NCBI RefSeq assembly: GCF_019703515.2
Contig: NC_059362.1
Span: forward strand, 27,797,826-27,861,825
Reading direction: 5' to 3'
Length of the DNA stretch: 64,000 bases
From: Myxocyprinus asiaticus
Lineage: Eukaryota > Chordata > Actinopteri > Cypriniformes > Catostomidae
This document shows, in pieces, positions 44,880-58,206 of this stretch. The notes beneath the pieces are model-generated. The model had not been told where the DNA came from. It saw only the letters and a program-made list of their open reading frames with translations, and ran no database searches. The translations under genes were made by a program, and so were the position numbers. The stretch's first letter is position 1. Each line of letters begins with the position of its first letter.

Positions 44880-45020
44880 GAGGCTATGCTTAACTTCTTG
44901 CCTTGTGTATATATATGAGTGACCCTCCCTTTCTGCACCTGAAGATGAATGTGCTTTAGCCTGCGTTCGGAATTAATAAACTGAAAAGATCTGCAAAGAC
45001 CCATTCTGCATGATGAAGAC
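44880..45020 (+). promoter_or_regulatory. LTR-like promoter and poly(A) signal cluster
   Basis: A TATA-like GTATATATATGAG (44,907) is followed 60 bases later by AATTAATAAACTG. The composition resembles the R-U5 part of a fish LTR. No paired LTR or target duplication was found, so the assignment is weak. Confidence 0.3.
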
Positions 45021-46442
45021 TTCAAAATGACTTTTAAACGAATGCCTTATCCATCAATGCTCTGAGAAATCCCTAATACATTTTCTGGGGCTTTCTCTTT
45101 CTCTCACCCTTTCACAGTTGGTATGTGCTATTATTTGCTCCAGGTCTGCTGGAGATTGCTTTGCATGGCTATGAGGAAGGTTTATGTGATTCAAGCACCT
45201 AAGCAAGGTAATAAAATTGTGGAGAATGTTTCACTTCAACAGGTGCTGTATACTTGAATACACATTTTCCATGCCTTAATGATGACTGCAATACCCAATA
45301 TCCAGAAAAGCAGTGTGAGAAAAGTCAGCCTACATGTACAACAGCTGTGCCCACAAAATTTTACTTTCCTTGAGCAGATAAAATCTAATTCTGACAACAA
45401 AACAGACTTAGTCAAATGCAAGATGTTCAAGTCCCTTAGAGATAAGTTCTTTGTGAGCAAAAATAGCTTGTTGAACAAAGCATATAAGCAGCACAGTTCT
45501 ATTTTATTCCCTTCCATCTTTTGAAAGTAACTGAGGCGGGAGACAGGAGAGTCTTTTCTGAAAGACGAGCAGTGGGATTCATTAAAAATAATTTGTGGTC
45601 TAAAGTATCTTCACTCAGGCAATGCAGAACCTAGGGAATGTTGTAGCCAAACTGAAGATTGTGCGATTGTACTGAATGAAAATGTAGGTTCAAAAAGGTA
45701 AAGGGGTCCAAAAGTACATGCTATTTTATCCTTGATGAGATCTTGTTTGAGGGAGATCTTTTAAGCTTAGTGTTGAACCACAGGCATATAAAATAGTGTT
45801 TACAATTTGTTTGTTTGTTTTTTTTTTTTTTTTTTACTCAAATTAGTTGTTTTCGAAAGCAATGAAATACCCTACATACTTGACTTCACTTAAGTGCTAT
45901 ACAAAGAAAACACTGAAATTGGACAGGCACCTTACACAAAACCTAGAAGTAGGTTTGCGCACTTCAGCAGCCGGACCTTAAATTCAAAGACCGAAGACAC
46001 CTTGAATTCCAAGAACCATGCAAAGTTGTTTAAGTGAGGTTACAAGTAACTACTGAATGCCACAGCGATGGCATCCTTAAGTTTTTAACCACCTGATGAT
46101 GTCACCCTTCTAAAAAAAACCTTTTTTTTTTTTTCAAACATCAAACAACACCAGGTGGAAGCACATCCCAGTTTGCCCTAAGTAATTTCAGACATGGCTC
46201 TGACTGATTTGAGCATTAGTGCTGGGGTGTTACTGTGTCCTGACTTCCAACTGCAGGTTACTCACATCCGTCTGAATAATGGTTAAGAGCTCTGCTCCTG
46301 CCACCACCTCTTAATTTTCACGTCTCCTCTAAACCTCTAAAACTCACAGTGGAGTGGATCAGCAGACACTTCATTTGTGATGACATTTAAGGTCCTAAAT
46401 TTAGCAGTTGAGCTTCAGGTTTCTCCTACATGCAGCGCAATC
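45021..46442. other. Unassigned stretch
   Basis: No gene is recognised. T-runs lie at 45,820-45,836 and 46,121-46,134. Confidence 0.4.
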
Positions 46443-46673
46443 TGTGCCTTAAAGTACCTGTCATTTTGATTCAATGGATCTCAATTGATTTGTTTGTAAT
46501 ACGAAGTAGTGGTCACCATCTATAGAAGGTGAGAATACGATTTTTGTCCTAATCCAGAGTCCAGGATGAAGGCTACAACAAGGCTCAATGGAAGATTTAT
46601 GGCCTGGGGCCACTAAGAGAGTTTTGCACCAGCTGACACAAATTTCACATGTCACCAGTGCTACGGCACAAGC
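46443..46673. repeat. Tandem duplication, copy 1 (231 bp)
   Basis: The unit starts GTGCCTTAAAGTACCTGTCA and recurs immediately at 46,674. Shared inner words include CCTAATCCAGAGTCCAGGAT and ATGGCCTGGGGCCACT. Confidence 0.9.
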
Positions 46674-46905
46674 TGTGCCTTAAAGTACCTGTCATTTTGA
46701 ATCAATGGAAATCAACTGATTTGTTTGAAATACACAGTAGTGGTCACCGTCTCTGGAAGGTGAGAATAATATGTTGTCCTAATCCAGAGTCCAGGATGAA
46801 GGCTACAACAAGACTCAACGATAAGGAAGACTTATGGCCTGGGGCCACTGAGAGAGATTTTGCACCAGTTGCCACAAATGTCACATGTGTCACCAGTGCT
46901 ACATT
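46674..46905. repeat. Tandem duplication, copy 2 (232 bp)
   Basis: Adjacent copy of 46,443-46,673 in the same orientation, with scattered substitutions and small insertions. It ends at CACCAGTGCTAC. Confidence 0.9.
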
Positions 46906-47189
46906 TTTACTATATGTTGCCTTCCATGATTTATCCATGTGTTTGTAGGCCTTGCAAACCTAAAACATTTAACTTTCACAGATTTTAAAAGTGCTGAAAT
47001 GTGACTATATATACTTATTTTATTGTCAAAATTCATTTATTTCCATCTTTGGAAAGAAAACAAAATATGTAGCAATATAATGCTTTATTAACATTTTCCA
47101 AACAAAGCCTTCCACAAAATAAAGACAGTGCACTAAAATATCACCAAATCAAGTAACATTAAACATTTCCCAAAGTAAAAGTGGGAGTT

Positions 47190-49262
47190 TGACTTATTGA
47201 AAGAACTAGTCCCCTTGTTACCCCTCTACACATCACTGACCATTTCTTCATCCAGTTTTCTGTTACTCTCCCTTCTTCTTTACCTCTTACTTCACCTATG
47301 GTCTCCTTCTGCAACCTTCGCTCTCTCTCTCTCTCACCCACTCACTTCTCTTCCGTAGTCTCTGCATCCCTTCCCTCCACTAACCATTTTTCTTCACTTG
47401 ATTTAAATGAAGCTACAAATGCTCTTTACTCAACATTAACTTCTTTCCTTGATAGTGTCTGTCCTCTTACTTCCAGGCCAGCACGTGCCACACACTCCAG
47501 CCGGAGGCTGTCGGAGACACTTTGTGATCACTGAACTGAGCTGAGGGCTGCGGAGAGAAAGTGGCACAAGTCAAAAGACCCTGCTGACCTGTGTTGGTAT
47601 CAATCACTTCTCTCCTCTTTTCCGCTAGAGTTTCTGCTGCTAAAATTGATTATTACCAGAACAAGATCATATTTTCAACTTTCTCATCTCTTCTCTATCC
47701 TCCACCACCACATCCTATTACTTCTCTGACTGCTGATGACTTTACTATGTTTTTTACTGACAAGGTAGTGAGCATCAGCAGCCAGTTCTCTATAACTAAC
47801 ACCCACAGCTACTCTCTTTCAACATCCCGTCCTCTGTTTTCCTCTTTCTCTCCTCTCTCCGAGACTGAGGTCTCCAAAGTGCTTCTTTCTAACCATCCTA
47901 CCATCTGTCCACTTGACCCTATCCTCTCCCATCTTATGCAAGCTGCCTCTCCATCGATCTTACCCGCACTCACACACATTATCAATGCATCTCTCACAAC
48001 TGGAAACTTTCCCAATACATTCGAGCAGGATCGAGTAACCCCACTGCTTAAAAAAACAACACGTAACCCCACAATAATTGACAACTACAGAGCAGTGTCT
48101 CTCCTACCCTTCCTGTCTAAAACTCTTGAGAGGGTTGTATTCAACCAGTTGTCTGCTTTTCTCTTACAGAACAACCTACTCGACAGACATCAGTCTGGCT
48201 TCAAAAAAAGGACACTCAACAGAGACTGCCCTATTGTCAGTAGCTGAAACCCTGTGACTGGCGAGAGCTAACTCCAGATCATCTGTCCTTATCCTCTTTG
48301 ACTTGTCTGCTGCTTTTGACCACCCTCTCTGACCTGGGCATCACAATAACTGCTTAGATGGCTTGAGTCATATTCACTGGCAGATCGTTCAAGGTCTCTT
48401 GGAGAGGTGTCCAAGACACACCAGCTGACCACTGGGGTTCCTCAAGGATCAGTTCTTGGCCCCATCATCTTCTCGATGTACACAACATCACTGGGACCAG
48501 TCATTGAGGCACATGGCTTTTCCTAGTACTGTTACGCAGATGATACACAGCTCTACCTGTCGTTCCAGCCTGATGACCCTACTGTCTCAGCTCGTATCTC
48601 TGCCTGCCTCTCAGACATTTCGGCCTGGATGAAGGAACGACAAATTCAGCTCTACCTTGCCAAGACAAAACACCTCGTGGTCTCAGCCAACCCATCTGTT
48701 AACCACAACCTCACTTTTCATCTTGGTTGAACTACACTAACACCAGCCAGAACAGCCTGGAACTTGGGAGTGGTGGTAGATGACCAGCTTAATTTCACTG
48801 CACACATCTCATCAACCCCCCGGTCTTGTGCTTTACAACATCAGGAAAATCAGACATTTCCTGTCTGAATATGCTACACAGATCCTGGTCCAAGCTCTGG
48901 TCATTTTAAGACTGGAATACTGCAATGCTCTGTTGGCTGACCTTCCAGCTAACACAATTATGCCACTGCAGATGGTCCAGAATGCAGCAGCATGTCTGGT
49001 CTTCAATCAGCCAAAAAGGGCTCATGTCACCCCACTCTTGATTTCACTCCACTGACTACCTGTAGCTGCCCACATCAAATTCAAGGCTTGCAAAAAAAGG
49101 CTTTCCTCTGTGCTAACATGTTTACTACTCCAGCCACTGTGAGAACTTGGCAGTCCTATACTGCAGATGTTGTTAAACTTTGTATGACAAATTGCTTGCT
49201 ATGTGTCTCATTTGTAAATCGCTTTGGATAAAAGCATCTGCTAAATGACTAAATGTAAATGT
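47190..49262 (+). mobile_element. L2-type LINE, second family, 5'-truncated
   Basis: A decayed LINE whose 3' tail (GTAAATCGCTTTGGATAAAA and CTAAATGACTAAATGTAAATG) matches that of the SINE at 29,125-29,168. It differs in sequence from the LINE at 36.3 kb, so two L2-like lineages are present. Confidence 0.83.
47290..49070 (+). pseudogene. LINE reverse transcriptase, broken
   Basis: Blocks in order: LTADDFTMFFTDKVVSISSQ near 47,730, CPLDPILSHLMQ near 47,910, FEQDRVTPLLKKTTRNP near 48,020, AVSLLPFLSKTLERVVFNQL near 48,090, HQSGFKK at 48,190 (then a frameshift), LFDLSAAFDH (motif A, with a deletion after it) near 48,295, YCYADDTQLYLSFQP (motif C) near 48,530, and RLEYCNALLADLPA near 48,910. Several stops and frameshifts are visible. 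The endonuclease is absent. Confidence 0.82.
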
Positions 49263-50036
49263 AGTCCTCACACAGGTTGCATATTTATTGCAATCGGCAT
49301 TAAGTCCCTTAAACTGTCATCCTCCACAATATTAATTTGCCAGTAGACTGTGGCTATCCACTTTGTTACAGCAATCATGACACTGGGTTCATGATTCGCG
49401 TCAAAGCGGCAACGCCAGCGTCGCCATCCTAATTCTTTCATTTGCATTATTTGCAGAGGGTATAATATTGAATAAATGAGTGCTCAATTGATTTAATAAT
49501 CTCAACAGGTGGTTGCTGTTTTTTAGTTTTTCCAGAATCTTTCCATTTGTATTTTATATAAACTACAGTCTTCGTTCAGCAACTGAGACCAGGATTATTT
49601 ACTGTATTTAGGATTTATTCTGTCAGAACAAATGAGAATGAATACACTCCTTTCTTTCTTGCCTAATGGAAATAGATGCAATGTACATCCCTCAACACTC
49701 TGTAGCTGTGCGAGGTGGTCATAGCCTTAATCTCCATGTGTTTTCTTCTTCTCAGAGCAGATTAAAGAAATAGATCAATACAGAGCTGTTAACAGACTGA
49801 GAGGAAAAAAGAAAAACAGCATTAACAGCTTAGCAGCAAAAATGCAGGATCACTGTGACCACCATAACAACAGGGACGTTTGGGAGAAAGTAAAAAAAAA
49901 AAAAAACTCTTACCCTTTCTCTTATTTACACACATTTCAATCAGTCCTCTTCTGTTTGCACTTCCTCTCTACTCTTAATGTAATCTGAACATTTATTTGG
50001 GACTCAAGTATATGATGTATCAAGGGAAGCTGTTTA

Positions 50037-50595
50037 CACTCACTGAGCAATTTATTAGGAACACCTGTAAACCTACTTATTTATGTGATTATACAATTAG
50101 CCAATCGTGTGTGGCAGTAGTGAAATGCATAAAATCATGCAGATAAGGTTTCAGGAGCTTTATTTAATGTTCACATCAACCATTAGAAGGGGGGGGAAAT
50201 TGATCTCAGTGAAATTATATATAGTTGTTGGTGCCGGACAGGATTGTTTGAATATTTCTGAAGCTGCTGATCTCCTGGGACTTTTATGCACAAAAGTCTC
50301 TAGAGTTTACTCAAAATGGAGCCAAAAAAAAAAAAAAAACATCCAGTGAGCGGCAGTCCTGCAGATGGAAATGTCTTGATGATAAGAGAGGTCAACTGAG
50401 AATGGCCATACTCGTTTGAGCTGACAGAAAGGCTACGGTAGCTCAGATAATCGCTCTGTACAATTGTAGTGAGCAGAATAAAATCTCAGAAAGCACAATG
50501 CATCGAACCTTGAGGCACATGGGCTACAACAGCAGGAGACCATGTCAGGCACTTTGTTAGGATCGTAGTGTTCCTTATAAAGTGCAAAGTGAGTG
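50037..50595. mobile_element. Tc1/mariner element, internally deleted, TA target duplication
   Basis: The ends CACTCACTGAGCAATTTATT and the complement of CACTCACTTTGCACTTTATA form inverted repeats, each flanked by TA (50,035-50,036 and 50,596-50,597). The interior keeps a transposase N-terminal remnant (EAADLLGLLCTKVSRVYSKW near 50,260) but not the catalytic core. The 559-bp copy cannot move itself. Its transposase remnant is related to that at 35,807. Confidence 0.87.
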
Positions 50596-50599
50596 TATA

Positions 50600-52683
50600 T
50601 TATCTCTGAATGTCACAAATTGAGCTTGCTGATCATCAAAATTAAATCAATTTCTTCTTTCATTCTGACCATTAGCTTTTGGGTAAATGTTTATAAAACT
50701 TCTGAAAATGTTTATTTGCATTGGTTTTATCTATGTTTTCTGCACCATTTTCTTATAAGCGGCAAAAGGCTGTTTTGTGGTTACCCTTGTTTTGTGCTAT
50801 GTGGTGTTTGAGTTTGAATACCTACATTTTCAGACTTTGTCCACTCATAAAATCAGCTCATGTTTCCCGCACACAAAAAGATGTACATATGCAGGGGCTG
50901 CTTCTACAAAGCAAATAAGCAGGACACTTCCTGGGTGAAAAGAAGACTGGACAGGTTCCTGGTGTTCTTCTGTCATGCCTCAAGCCCCATACACACATGC
51001 AGAGACTTTATCCCTTCATGTCGCTAGTCCCTGTACTGTGAAGTCTCTAGTGGGCATTCCTACTGCTGTCATTCCAACGTTATTGGTAGATTGCACATTG
51101 TACCATATCTCTTTAAAAATCTGATTAAAAAATCAGACACATTGCCGGTAAAACTAAGATATCATTCTAACTTAACAAAGAAAAGTTTTCTTGACATTAA
51201 CATTAACATTCTGCATGGGAGAGTGTTTATATATAAACTGCAGCAGTTGATGTTCATTGCATCATATCATTAACAAGACAAATAATCAATCAATGTAGGA
51301 ATCAAACTCACTCAGACTGCTGATCATTTCTTTTCCATGTACATTTTTTATTATTATACCCATGTGCTGTTGCAGATGAAACTTAGAACAGTGAAATCGC
51401 TCACATAACTTTTAACTTCTCTTCCTTTCCTGCTCTCGACTCCAGTATCTCAAAGGAGATGGATGATGTGAGCTCTACTGACACCCTCTTCACTCCTATT
51501 GGTTGTTGCTCTTCATTTGTATAAAGTTTAACTTTTCTAAACGTTCTCAAGTCGCTAGATATGTCCACATCCAGGTCGCTTATATTGCCAAATGTTGCCA
51601 GTTCTCATTGAAAATGAATGAGATCGAATCACTTTGTTGCTGGCAGTTGCTGCATGTGTGTACGGGCTGCAGCAGGTAAAAAGCCTGTACACACATTGAT
51701 ATGTGCAATTTATTTAAAATATTGTGCTTTTATTGCCTCTACCAGGACCTCCTCCTGTATCCTGTTGCTTAAAACAGGTAAACACAAAGATTATTTTGAG
51801 CTTTGGCATTTATGAATTTCAGGCTCTCAGAAATGTAAGACAAAGGCAAATTGCCCTTTGCTGTTGATGATGGAAGATGGTGAGAAGGAAGTCATTGAGG
51901 GAAGATGAAGGGAATGAGCGAGATTTATGGTAAAGCACTCGTGTATCACAGGTGAGGGCCATTCTCCATTAGTGGTTTAGTAATGTCTCTGACAGTCGCA
52001 TACATTAATGCTATAGAGATGCTCAAAAGTCCCTTTAAGGCATCAGATCACTGCAGCCATATTCATAACGCCTCCAGGCTGCTACAGTATTTTCAGTATT
52101 GCAAGTACAGCTCCTTTTTACTTGAATGGGGAAAGATCAAAATCTTCAAAACTGTTAGTTAAGATTAGATTCAAATAAAATTTAAAACCAGCTGTTAAAT
52201 CTGACAATAGTGGTATCATAAATTGTGCTTCTTTAGCTCAAATCACGAGAAAAGAAAAAGGCTAAAAATCAAGCTGTTTTTCAGGCTGGTTAAGCTAATG
52301 TGGTTGCACATTCTAGGGATAAACAAACTAGAATGTGCATATACTAGAATGTGAAAATGTCTTTATCAAAAAGGTGCCTGGCTGTTTTAACTGTAAGACA
52401 TGACTTTCATTCCAACAGCCGCCAGATTGAGCTTTTTGATGCCTTTATAAAAAAGGCAATTGGCTCTTTTAACTGTATGGCAGGACTACTACCACCATAT
52501 TTAGTGCTACGATTTCTCACATTCATATGTATAGGAGTGGGAGTCTCATCCCTTATAATGTCTCTGGTAAAATGTATCAGGTGTAGCCATTTCTTGAGTT
52601 CCCTAACCTTGTGAGGCTAGGTCCATAAAGAACAACATTTCCTACGGCCTTGTTTCTGGAAAACATAAAAGGTGTAGCCTTTT

Positions 52684-52725
<42 letters not shown>

Positions 52726-54078
52726 CAGATCTTTCCGTTCATATTGCCTTAACATTCTGGCAGAATCATTTATTCTGGGAAGACTCAGGGTGCTTGATAG
52801 CAGGTGTCTGAATAGTACAATTCAGCATCACGGATGTGACAGCTTCTGACACATGCTCAGTTGAAAGAAGACTCTGGGAAAAAAAGATTACCCAACGTGT
52901 TTTTTTTTTTTTTTTTTTTCAGAAACTGTCCTGAGGAAGCTATGTGCAAGCATTACTCTTTAACAGCTGTAATGAGCCAACAACCAAACTCATCAATGCT
53001 GGATGAATCCATGAGGCAGAAATCTATAACTCCCAGCTACCGAGAGTTATTTGAATCCCAGAGAGAAGCGTGTATAATATGGAGGAAATGACTATTGATT
53101 TGGCTCTGCTAGTGTGCATACCACCCCCTTCTGAAACAAAAACTTATTTAGTGTGATGTTTCATAAGTATAATAATACAGGACATTGTCCCCTGTTGGAT
53201 TTTTTTCTTTAACAACATAGTGAGACCTCTGGCTTTTCTATCAATGCCAGGCCCATTAAATTCTAGAATCGATTAAAAAAACTAAATTATACGATCCTAT
53301 AATTTAGGAGTACTGTGAATTATTGGCCTGTGGGCTAGCAGTTATCCATAAAGTTTGAGTTGCCTGCTTCAGATTACATTATATATTCTGAAAAAAAGCA
53401 AAAGACAGTCTCAAAGCTTTTTTGACAGGGGAGGCGTGCTCAATGCAAGGCTCATTGCAGGAGCAACCCTCTGATGAAAAATAAATGACCTTATATGACG
53501 CCTTCATCTCTCTCAAGTCCACAATATGCTTGCCAGGGTATACAGTGTTACCGCTTATACTCGATACATAGCACGACACCGGTGCAAAATTTTATTCTGG
53601 TAAAATTGGTAAACATTATGAAAGAAATGTACTTAATGACAACAGTTTCTATCAATAGCCAAACGAATAGAAGTGCCTACATAAAGTTGCCTACCGAGTT
53701 TGTGACTCATAAATAAAACTACATAAACACATTGAAACCCAGATGTTCTTTATGGACATCAAGATGACTGTGAATGCACATTTACAGAAGACGTTACTTT
53801 TAGTTGACAGCAGCAACTGTGCGAGGCGGGACGTGGTTTGCCCCATATTGCCACTCTGTGCACGCCTTCTGTCATTTTTCCATCAAAAGCAGGAGAATTT
53901 CAATATTTAGTCAAAAATATAGCATTCAGGTGCATTATAATTGTTTCCCATCATTGTGATTCCAAAACACCAGTAAAAACTTATTCATGACGGAAGATGG
54001 AGAGAGACTCAAATGAGAACTGTAAGGAAAAACCGCAGCAACAGTAAAACTGTAATATAAACAGAAATAAACTTCAAG

Positions 54079-54080
<2 letters not shown>
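50600..54080. other. Unassigned stretch apart from one microsatellite
   Basis: No gene or transposon end is recognised. A T-run before an AG at 52,899-52,921 mimics a splice acceptor, and the short open frame after it is unrecognised. Confidence 0.4.
52685..52718. repeat. (GT)n microsatellite
   Basis: Uninterrupted GT repeat of about 34 bases. Confidence 0.97.

Positions 54081-54081
<1 letters not shown>

Positions 54082-54126
<45 letters not shown>
54082..54126. repeat. (CT)n(AT)n compound microsatellite
   Basis: A CT repeat of about 30 bases passes directly into an AT repeat of about 15 bases. Confidence 0.97.
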
Positions 54127-54331
54127 GGCCTATACTGTATAGGCTATACACAAACATTATTAACATGTACAAAGACAGTGGGCCTAAAAGGCCAAATTTA
54201 TTTTTAGTTATACCATTTTAGCACTTTAGTCAAATACTATAAATGGATGAGCCCAATTTTAAATGGAAAACTTTTCGTTGAGCTTTAAAAACGGAAAAGG
54301 CATATTCATTACGGGGAAGAAACCCCTTAAC

Positions 54332-55919
54332 CAGTGGCGATTTTAGGGGGTGGCCTGTGGTGGCCTGGGCCACCCCTGAAATCTCATTGGCCACCCTGTG
54401 GCCACCCCAGAACTGATTGGTAGTTCATCATGTTCATCAACACAAGAACAAAGAACCAATAGAAACACCTGTCAATCAAAGATGACGTCTCAGGTCATTT
54501 GTTGATTTAGAGCCACACTGACCCAGGGTCAGTTTTATATTTCTGACCATTATAGTAGTGGTGGGACTGAAGCTGTGTGAGCTGATCTTTGATCAGTGGG
54601 GGGAGGGGCAGGCCGCGGGTGGCCAGGCAGGTGCCGCAGGTCGCGGGCAGCGGGCACCAGGTCTGGAGTATAATGGTCGGTCAGAAGCACGAAGCTGACA
54701 CGAGCTAGGGTCTACCTCCAACTTCCAAAGAGTTGACAACGTCGATTTGGGGTCAAAAAGAAAGCTGTTATTTGAGAGGTATGTTCATCTAATCTATCGT
54801 TTAATTTATCACAAATTTCTATGTGAATGTGAAAATATTTTTTCATTGTTACAGTAGCTAGGTTAAAGAGTAAGCTAGACCCTACACCACATTCAGCATG
54901 TTATCTTTATATTGACATGAAATATGAAATGCCATGTTTTCTGATTTAATGACGGAGGTGTGTAAAGCGTTTTACAGATGTATATGTTCAATAGCTAAAG
55001 TTATATATATGGCTAACCTGTGTGTGAAATGGAAGGGTTTGTGCTGTGACTGCACTTTAAATCTTTACATGAGTTATTTATGAGCTCTTTATGTGTGTTA
55101 TTGGTCAGTCAGACCAATAAAATCTTCAAAGTTTTTATACCTTATTTGACATTTTAAATATGCAGAGGCAGGGCAAATTGCACTTAAATGCCCCAAATTA
55201 TTTGACTAACTATTTTATTTGGTAATATTCAAAGTAATTGAAGCTATCAGAACATGTGGAAAATAAACCTGAGTAGACACTGTAAATAGAGTTTTGTTTT
55301 TTACTGTATTCAGAGCTCAATCTGCAATTTTGGGGTTTCCAGACAGACACCTATAAGCCCTCGTAGCCAATTTCACACACTGATTTGTACCCAATTTAAC
55401 AATATTTCTGCTGGACAGTGCAGTTATAGCTAATAAATGAATGAATAATTGATTGAATGATTGATTGAATTGCGCCTCAATCAGTTATCACCTGTGCTTG
55501 TATCTTTTTATGATTATACACTATACCTGATGTTATACGCAGATTAATTCTCTACAATGAGAATAGCTCTTAAAACTGTGTAACTGGCTTTTCCTAAACA
55601 ATTATTGATTTAAAAATGGATGTTATGTTAAAATAACCAGAGATTCCCTGAAACTGTAATAGGTTGAAATAGAACAGGAATAGAAAACTGTCAAATGTCA
55701 AAACAACAGTCTGATGTTGAATACAAACAATTCAGTGAATGCTAACATGAGTTTAAGAATTCATTTATTCTACATGTGTAGATGTTGAAGCAAAGCAATG
55801 CGATATTTACACATTTTGATCATGTGCCATTCATAAAGGTTCTCCCGGTATCGCCACCCCAAACTAGGTCTGTGCCGCATCTTGGCCACCCCAGTAAAAA
55901 TGTCCTGGATACGCCACTG
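54332..55919. mobile_element. hAT non-autonomous transposon with exact 8-bp target duplication
   Basis: The element begins CAGTGGCGATTTTAGGGGGT and ends with the complement of CAGTGGCGTATCCAGGACAT. Both ends also share GGTGGCC. The flanking 8-mer CCCTTAAC is identical at 54,324-54,331 and 55,920-55,927. The interior has a GC-rich block (54,590-54,660) and a donor-like GAGAG/GTATGT near 54,778, perhaps the remnant of a leader exon. No transposase is visible. Confidence 0.9.
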
Positions 55920-56006
55920 CCCTTAACGGAAAAAATAGCCAAGGCCTACTTGCTCCATTGATTCGTTCTTTTTGGAAAGGTAGTGTATATTAGAAGGAAA
56001 AGTGTG

Positions 56007-56031
56007 TATATATATATATATATATATATAT
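56007..56031. repeat. (TA)n microsatellite
   Basis: Uninterrupted TA repeat of about 25 bases. Confidence 0.95.
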
Positions 56032-57351
56032 TTCTTTCTTTCTTTCTCCCTGGTCGTAGCCTTTTCCTTTAGGCCTATTTGTTGGGGCTGTTCGCAACGA
56101 ACGCGTATTTGCGTCCGTTGGTGCTGTTTTTCAATGTAATTATGTTCTAGTTGGACCTCTTTGACAGCTGACAGCTTGTCAGTTAAAAAAATAACTTCAA
56201 AACGTGTCTCGATACAGCTGCATTCTGCTTGTTGCGTCTTGTGTTGTTTTAGCTCAAGGGCGTGTTTGGCGCCAAGACCATTATTAGAATGAACTAATAT
56301 ATGATTCCCGTAAAAGAGTGACGTCTCCCGTGGAAAGCAGACAAGCCGCGTTACCCGCTGCTGGCAAACGTGGCAAAAAATATTTGTGCATTTGCGCATT
56401 TGCGCAACAAGCGATGAAAAGCCTGAAAACGTGAACATGCTCTTTCTTGGAAAAAAAGAAAAAAAAAAAAAGAAAAAAAAAGAATTACATTACTACTGTA
56501 GGCTACATATTTATTGTTTGGCACGTTTGATTTGTACATAGCCTATATGTTTGCTGTGTGGCGTGTTCGTTGAGGTTTGTTGAACAACACAAAATTTAAT
56601 CTGATTGCGCTTTATTTTTTCAGTTTCATTTAGTTAAAATAAATAATAAATACAATTAAAATTTTAAGTTTTAAATCAAGCTGCCTTGTATTATTGCGTA
56701 GCAGGCCACTGAGCAACGAAAATTACACCATAGCACCCACTGAGTGTCCAACTTACCGTATTACCGGTATAACCGGTTTTGAACGCGGATAATGATGATA
56801 ACATCGTGGCAAGTCTAGTCCACAAAATATATGTTCCTTGATATGCATGAACCAGTATCAAGACTTTAAATTTCATAAAGAATCCCTTCACAGCCAGAGG
56901 CATGAGGTAAATTATGAGATTTTGGTGTTTTGTCTGAATTCAACAGCACAGCTCAGGAATGATCTAAACAGCTGACAAGAGTTCGCTTCAAGAGTTCGCT
57001 GCCCTTGTGTGTTATTAATAGAAATCTTGATAATATATTTGTAACCCTTCTTTTTCCAAACAAGTTTCCAACTTGAAAAGATTGTTTTAATGCATATTAG
57101 TAATCAAGAGTATTGTTAAATGAATCAAATACTGGCTACAAAATAAGTGGTTATTTGGTCTCAGTCTCGCTTTTAAAGGAACAGTTCACCAAAAAATTAA
57201 AATTCTGTTATTTACTCAGTCTCATGTCATTCCAAACTGTGTGACCAGGGTCTGAAATTAACACCTGCCCAGAGCCAAATGAGGGTAAATTTTCTGTTTG
57301 GCCAGCGAATTTCGATGTGTGTGTGCCTTTTCCCTTCTACTAATATCTACC

Positions 57352-57993
57352 GCTGTGTCTCGTTTGGAAGGATGCGTCCTCCAGAGGTCGCGTTTGTCGG
57401 CCGCATACGTCATCGAGAGTGTCTCGTTTCATAAAAGCGAGTAGACACTTCGAATGCTGCCTTCGAATGCGACCTTTTTTTCACGGAAATTCGGAGGATG
57501 CATGAGGTGTATTCTTCGTGGGCACTCACAACCCACAGTTCTTTGCTTCAATGGAAATGTCTTAAAAAAAAAAAAAAAAAAAAAAAAAGGACAATTTGCC
57601 CTTAAACGCAAGGAATGTTAATTCCTAAGTTGAAGAACCTCAGTAGATGGGTGCAGAGTATATAATATGTATAATTATATTAATATATAATTAAAATAAA
57701 GATTAGACTAAAAGTACACCTGTAAAATCTATTTTCTTTTCTTTTTACATCATTATAACTCTCCTAAAATGTACCTCATACATTCCCTTCTAAAGGGAAT
57801 TTGTTCCCTTCTCACTCAAAGCGTTCGCTAAAGAGTTGCATGCTGTCATAGCAACCATGTTATGTTAGTTTCCCTTTGTCTTACGAAGGCCGTCTCATTT
57901 AAACGAGGCTTGTTTAAAGGAGGACACTCAGTATACTGCAGCCTTCAAAGGACGTGTCCTACCTAGCATGCAGCCTTCAAAACGAGACACAGC
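57352..57993. mobile_element. MITE nested in the hAT-like element
   Basis: The ends GCTGTGTCTCGTTTGGAAGG and the complement of GCTGTGTCTCGTTTTGAAGG are inverted repeats with one difference over 20 bases. The interior includes an A-run (57,564-57,588). The target duplication is not clear. Confidence 0.7.
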
Positions 57994-58198
57994 CCATGTC
58001 AGTTCCTAAAAATAATCATCCAGTTTTGTCCTCAAGGGGGTTTGGTTTGCCTACAGTCAGCAAGGCCACAGGTGTTTAGACAGAATGCCCCTTAGCTTGT
58101 TTCCTCAGTTAGCAGTATATCTAGAAACAAGATGAAGGCAATGTTCAGGACCATTCTCTCAGATTTTGAGTGGATGTGCAAGTACGTTTTAATAACCC

Positions 58199-58206
58199 AC
58201 CACACA

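Noticed and set aside
52861..53091. Possible exon after a long T-tract and CAG
   Set aside because: The T-run makes the acceptor look good by chance, the 55-codon frame matches nothing I know, and no donor follows.
56351..56539. Minus-strand frame with FFSFFFFLFF
   Set aside because: It translates an A-rich tract at 56,450-56,480 and has no other support.
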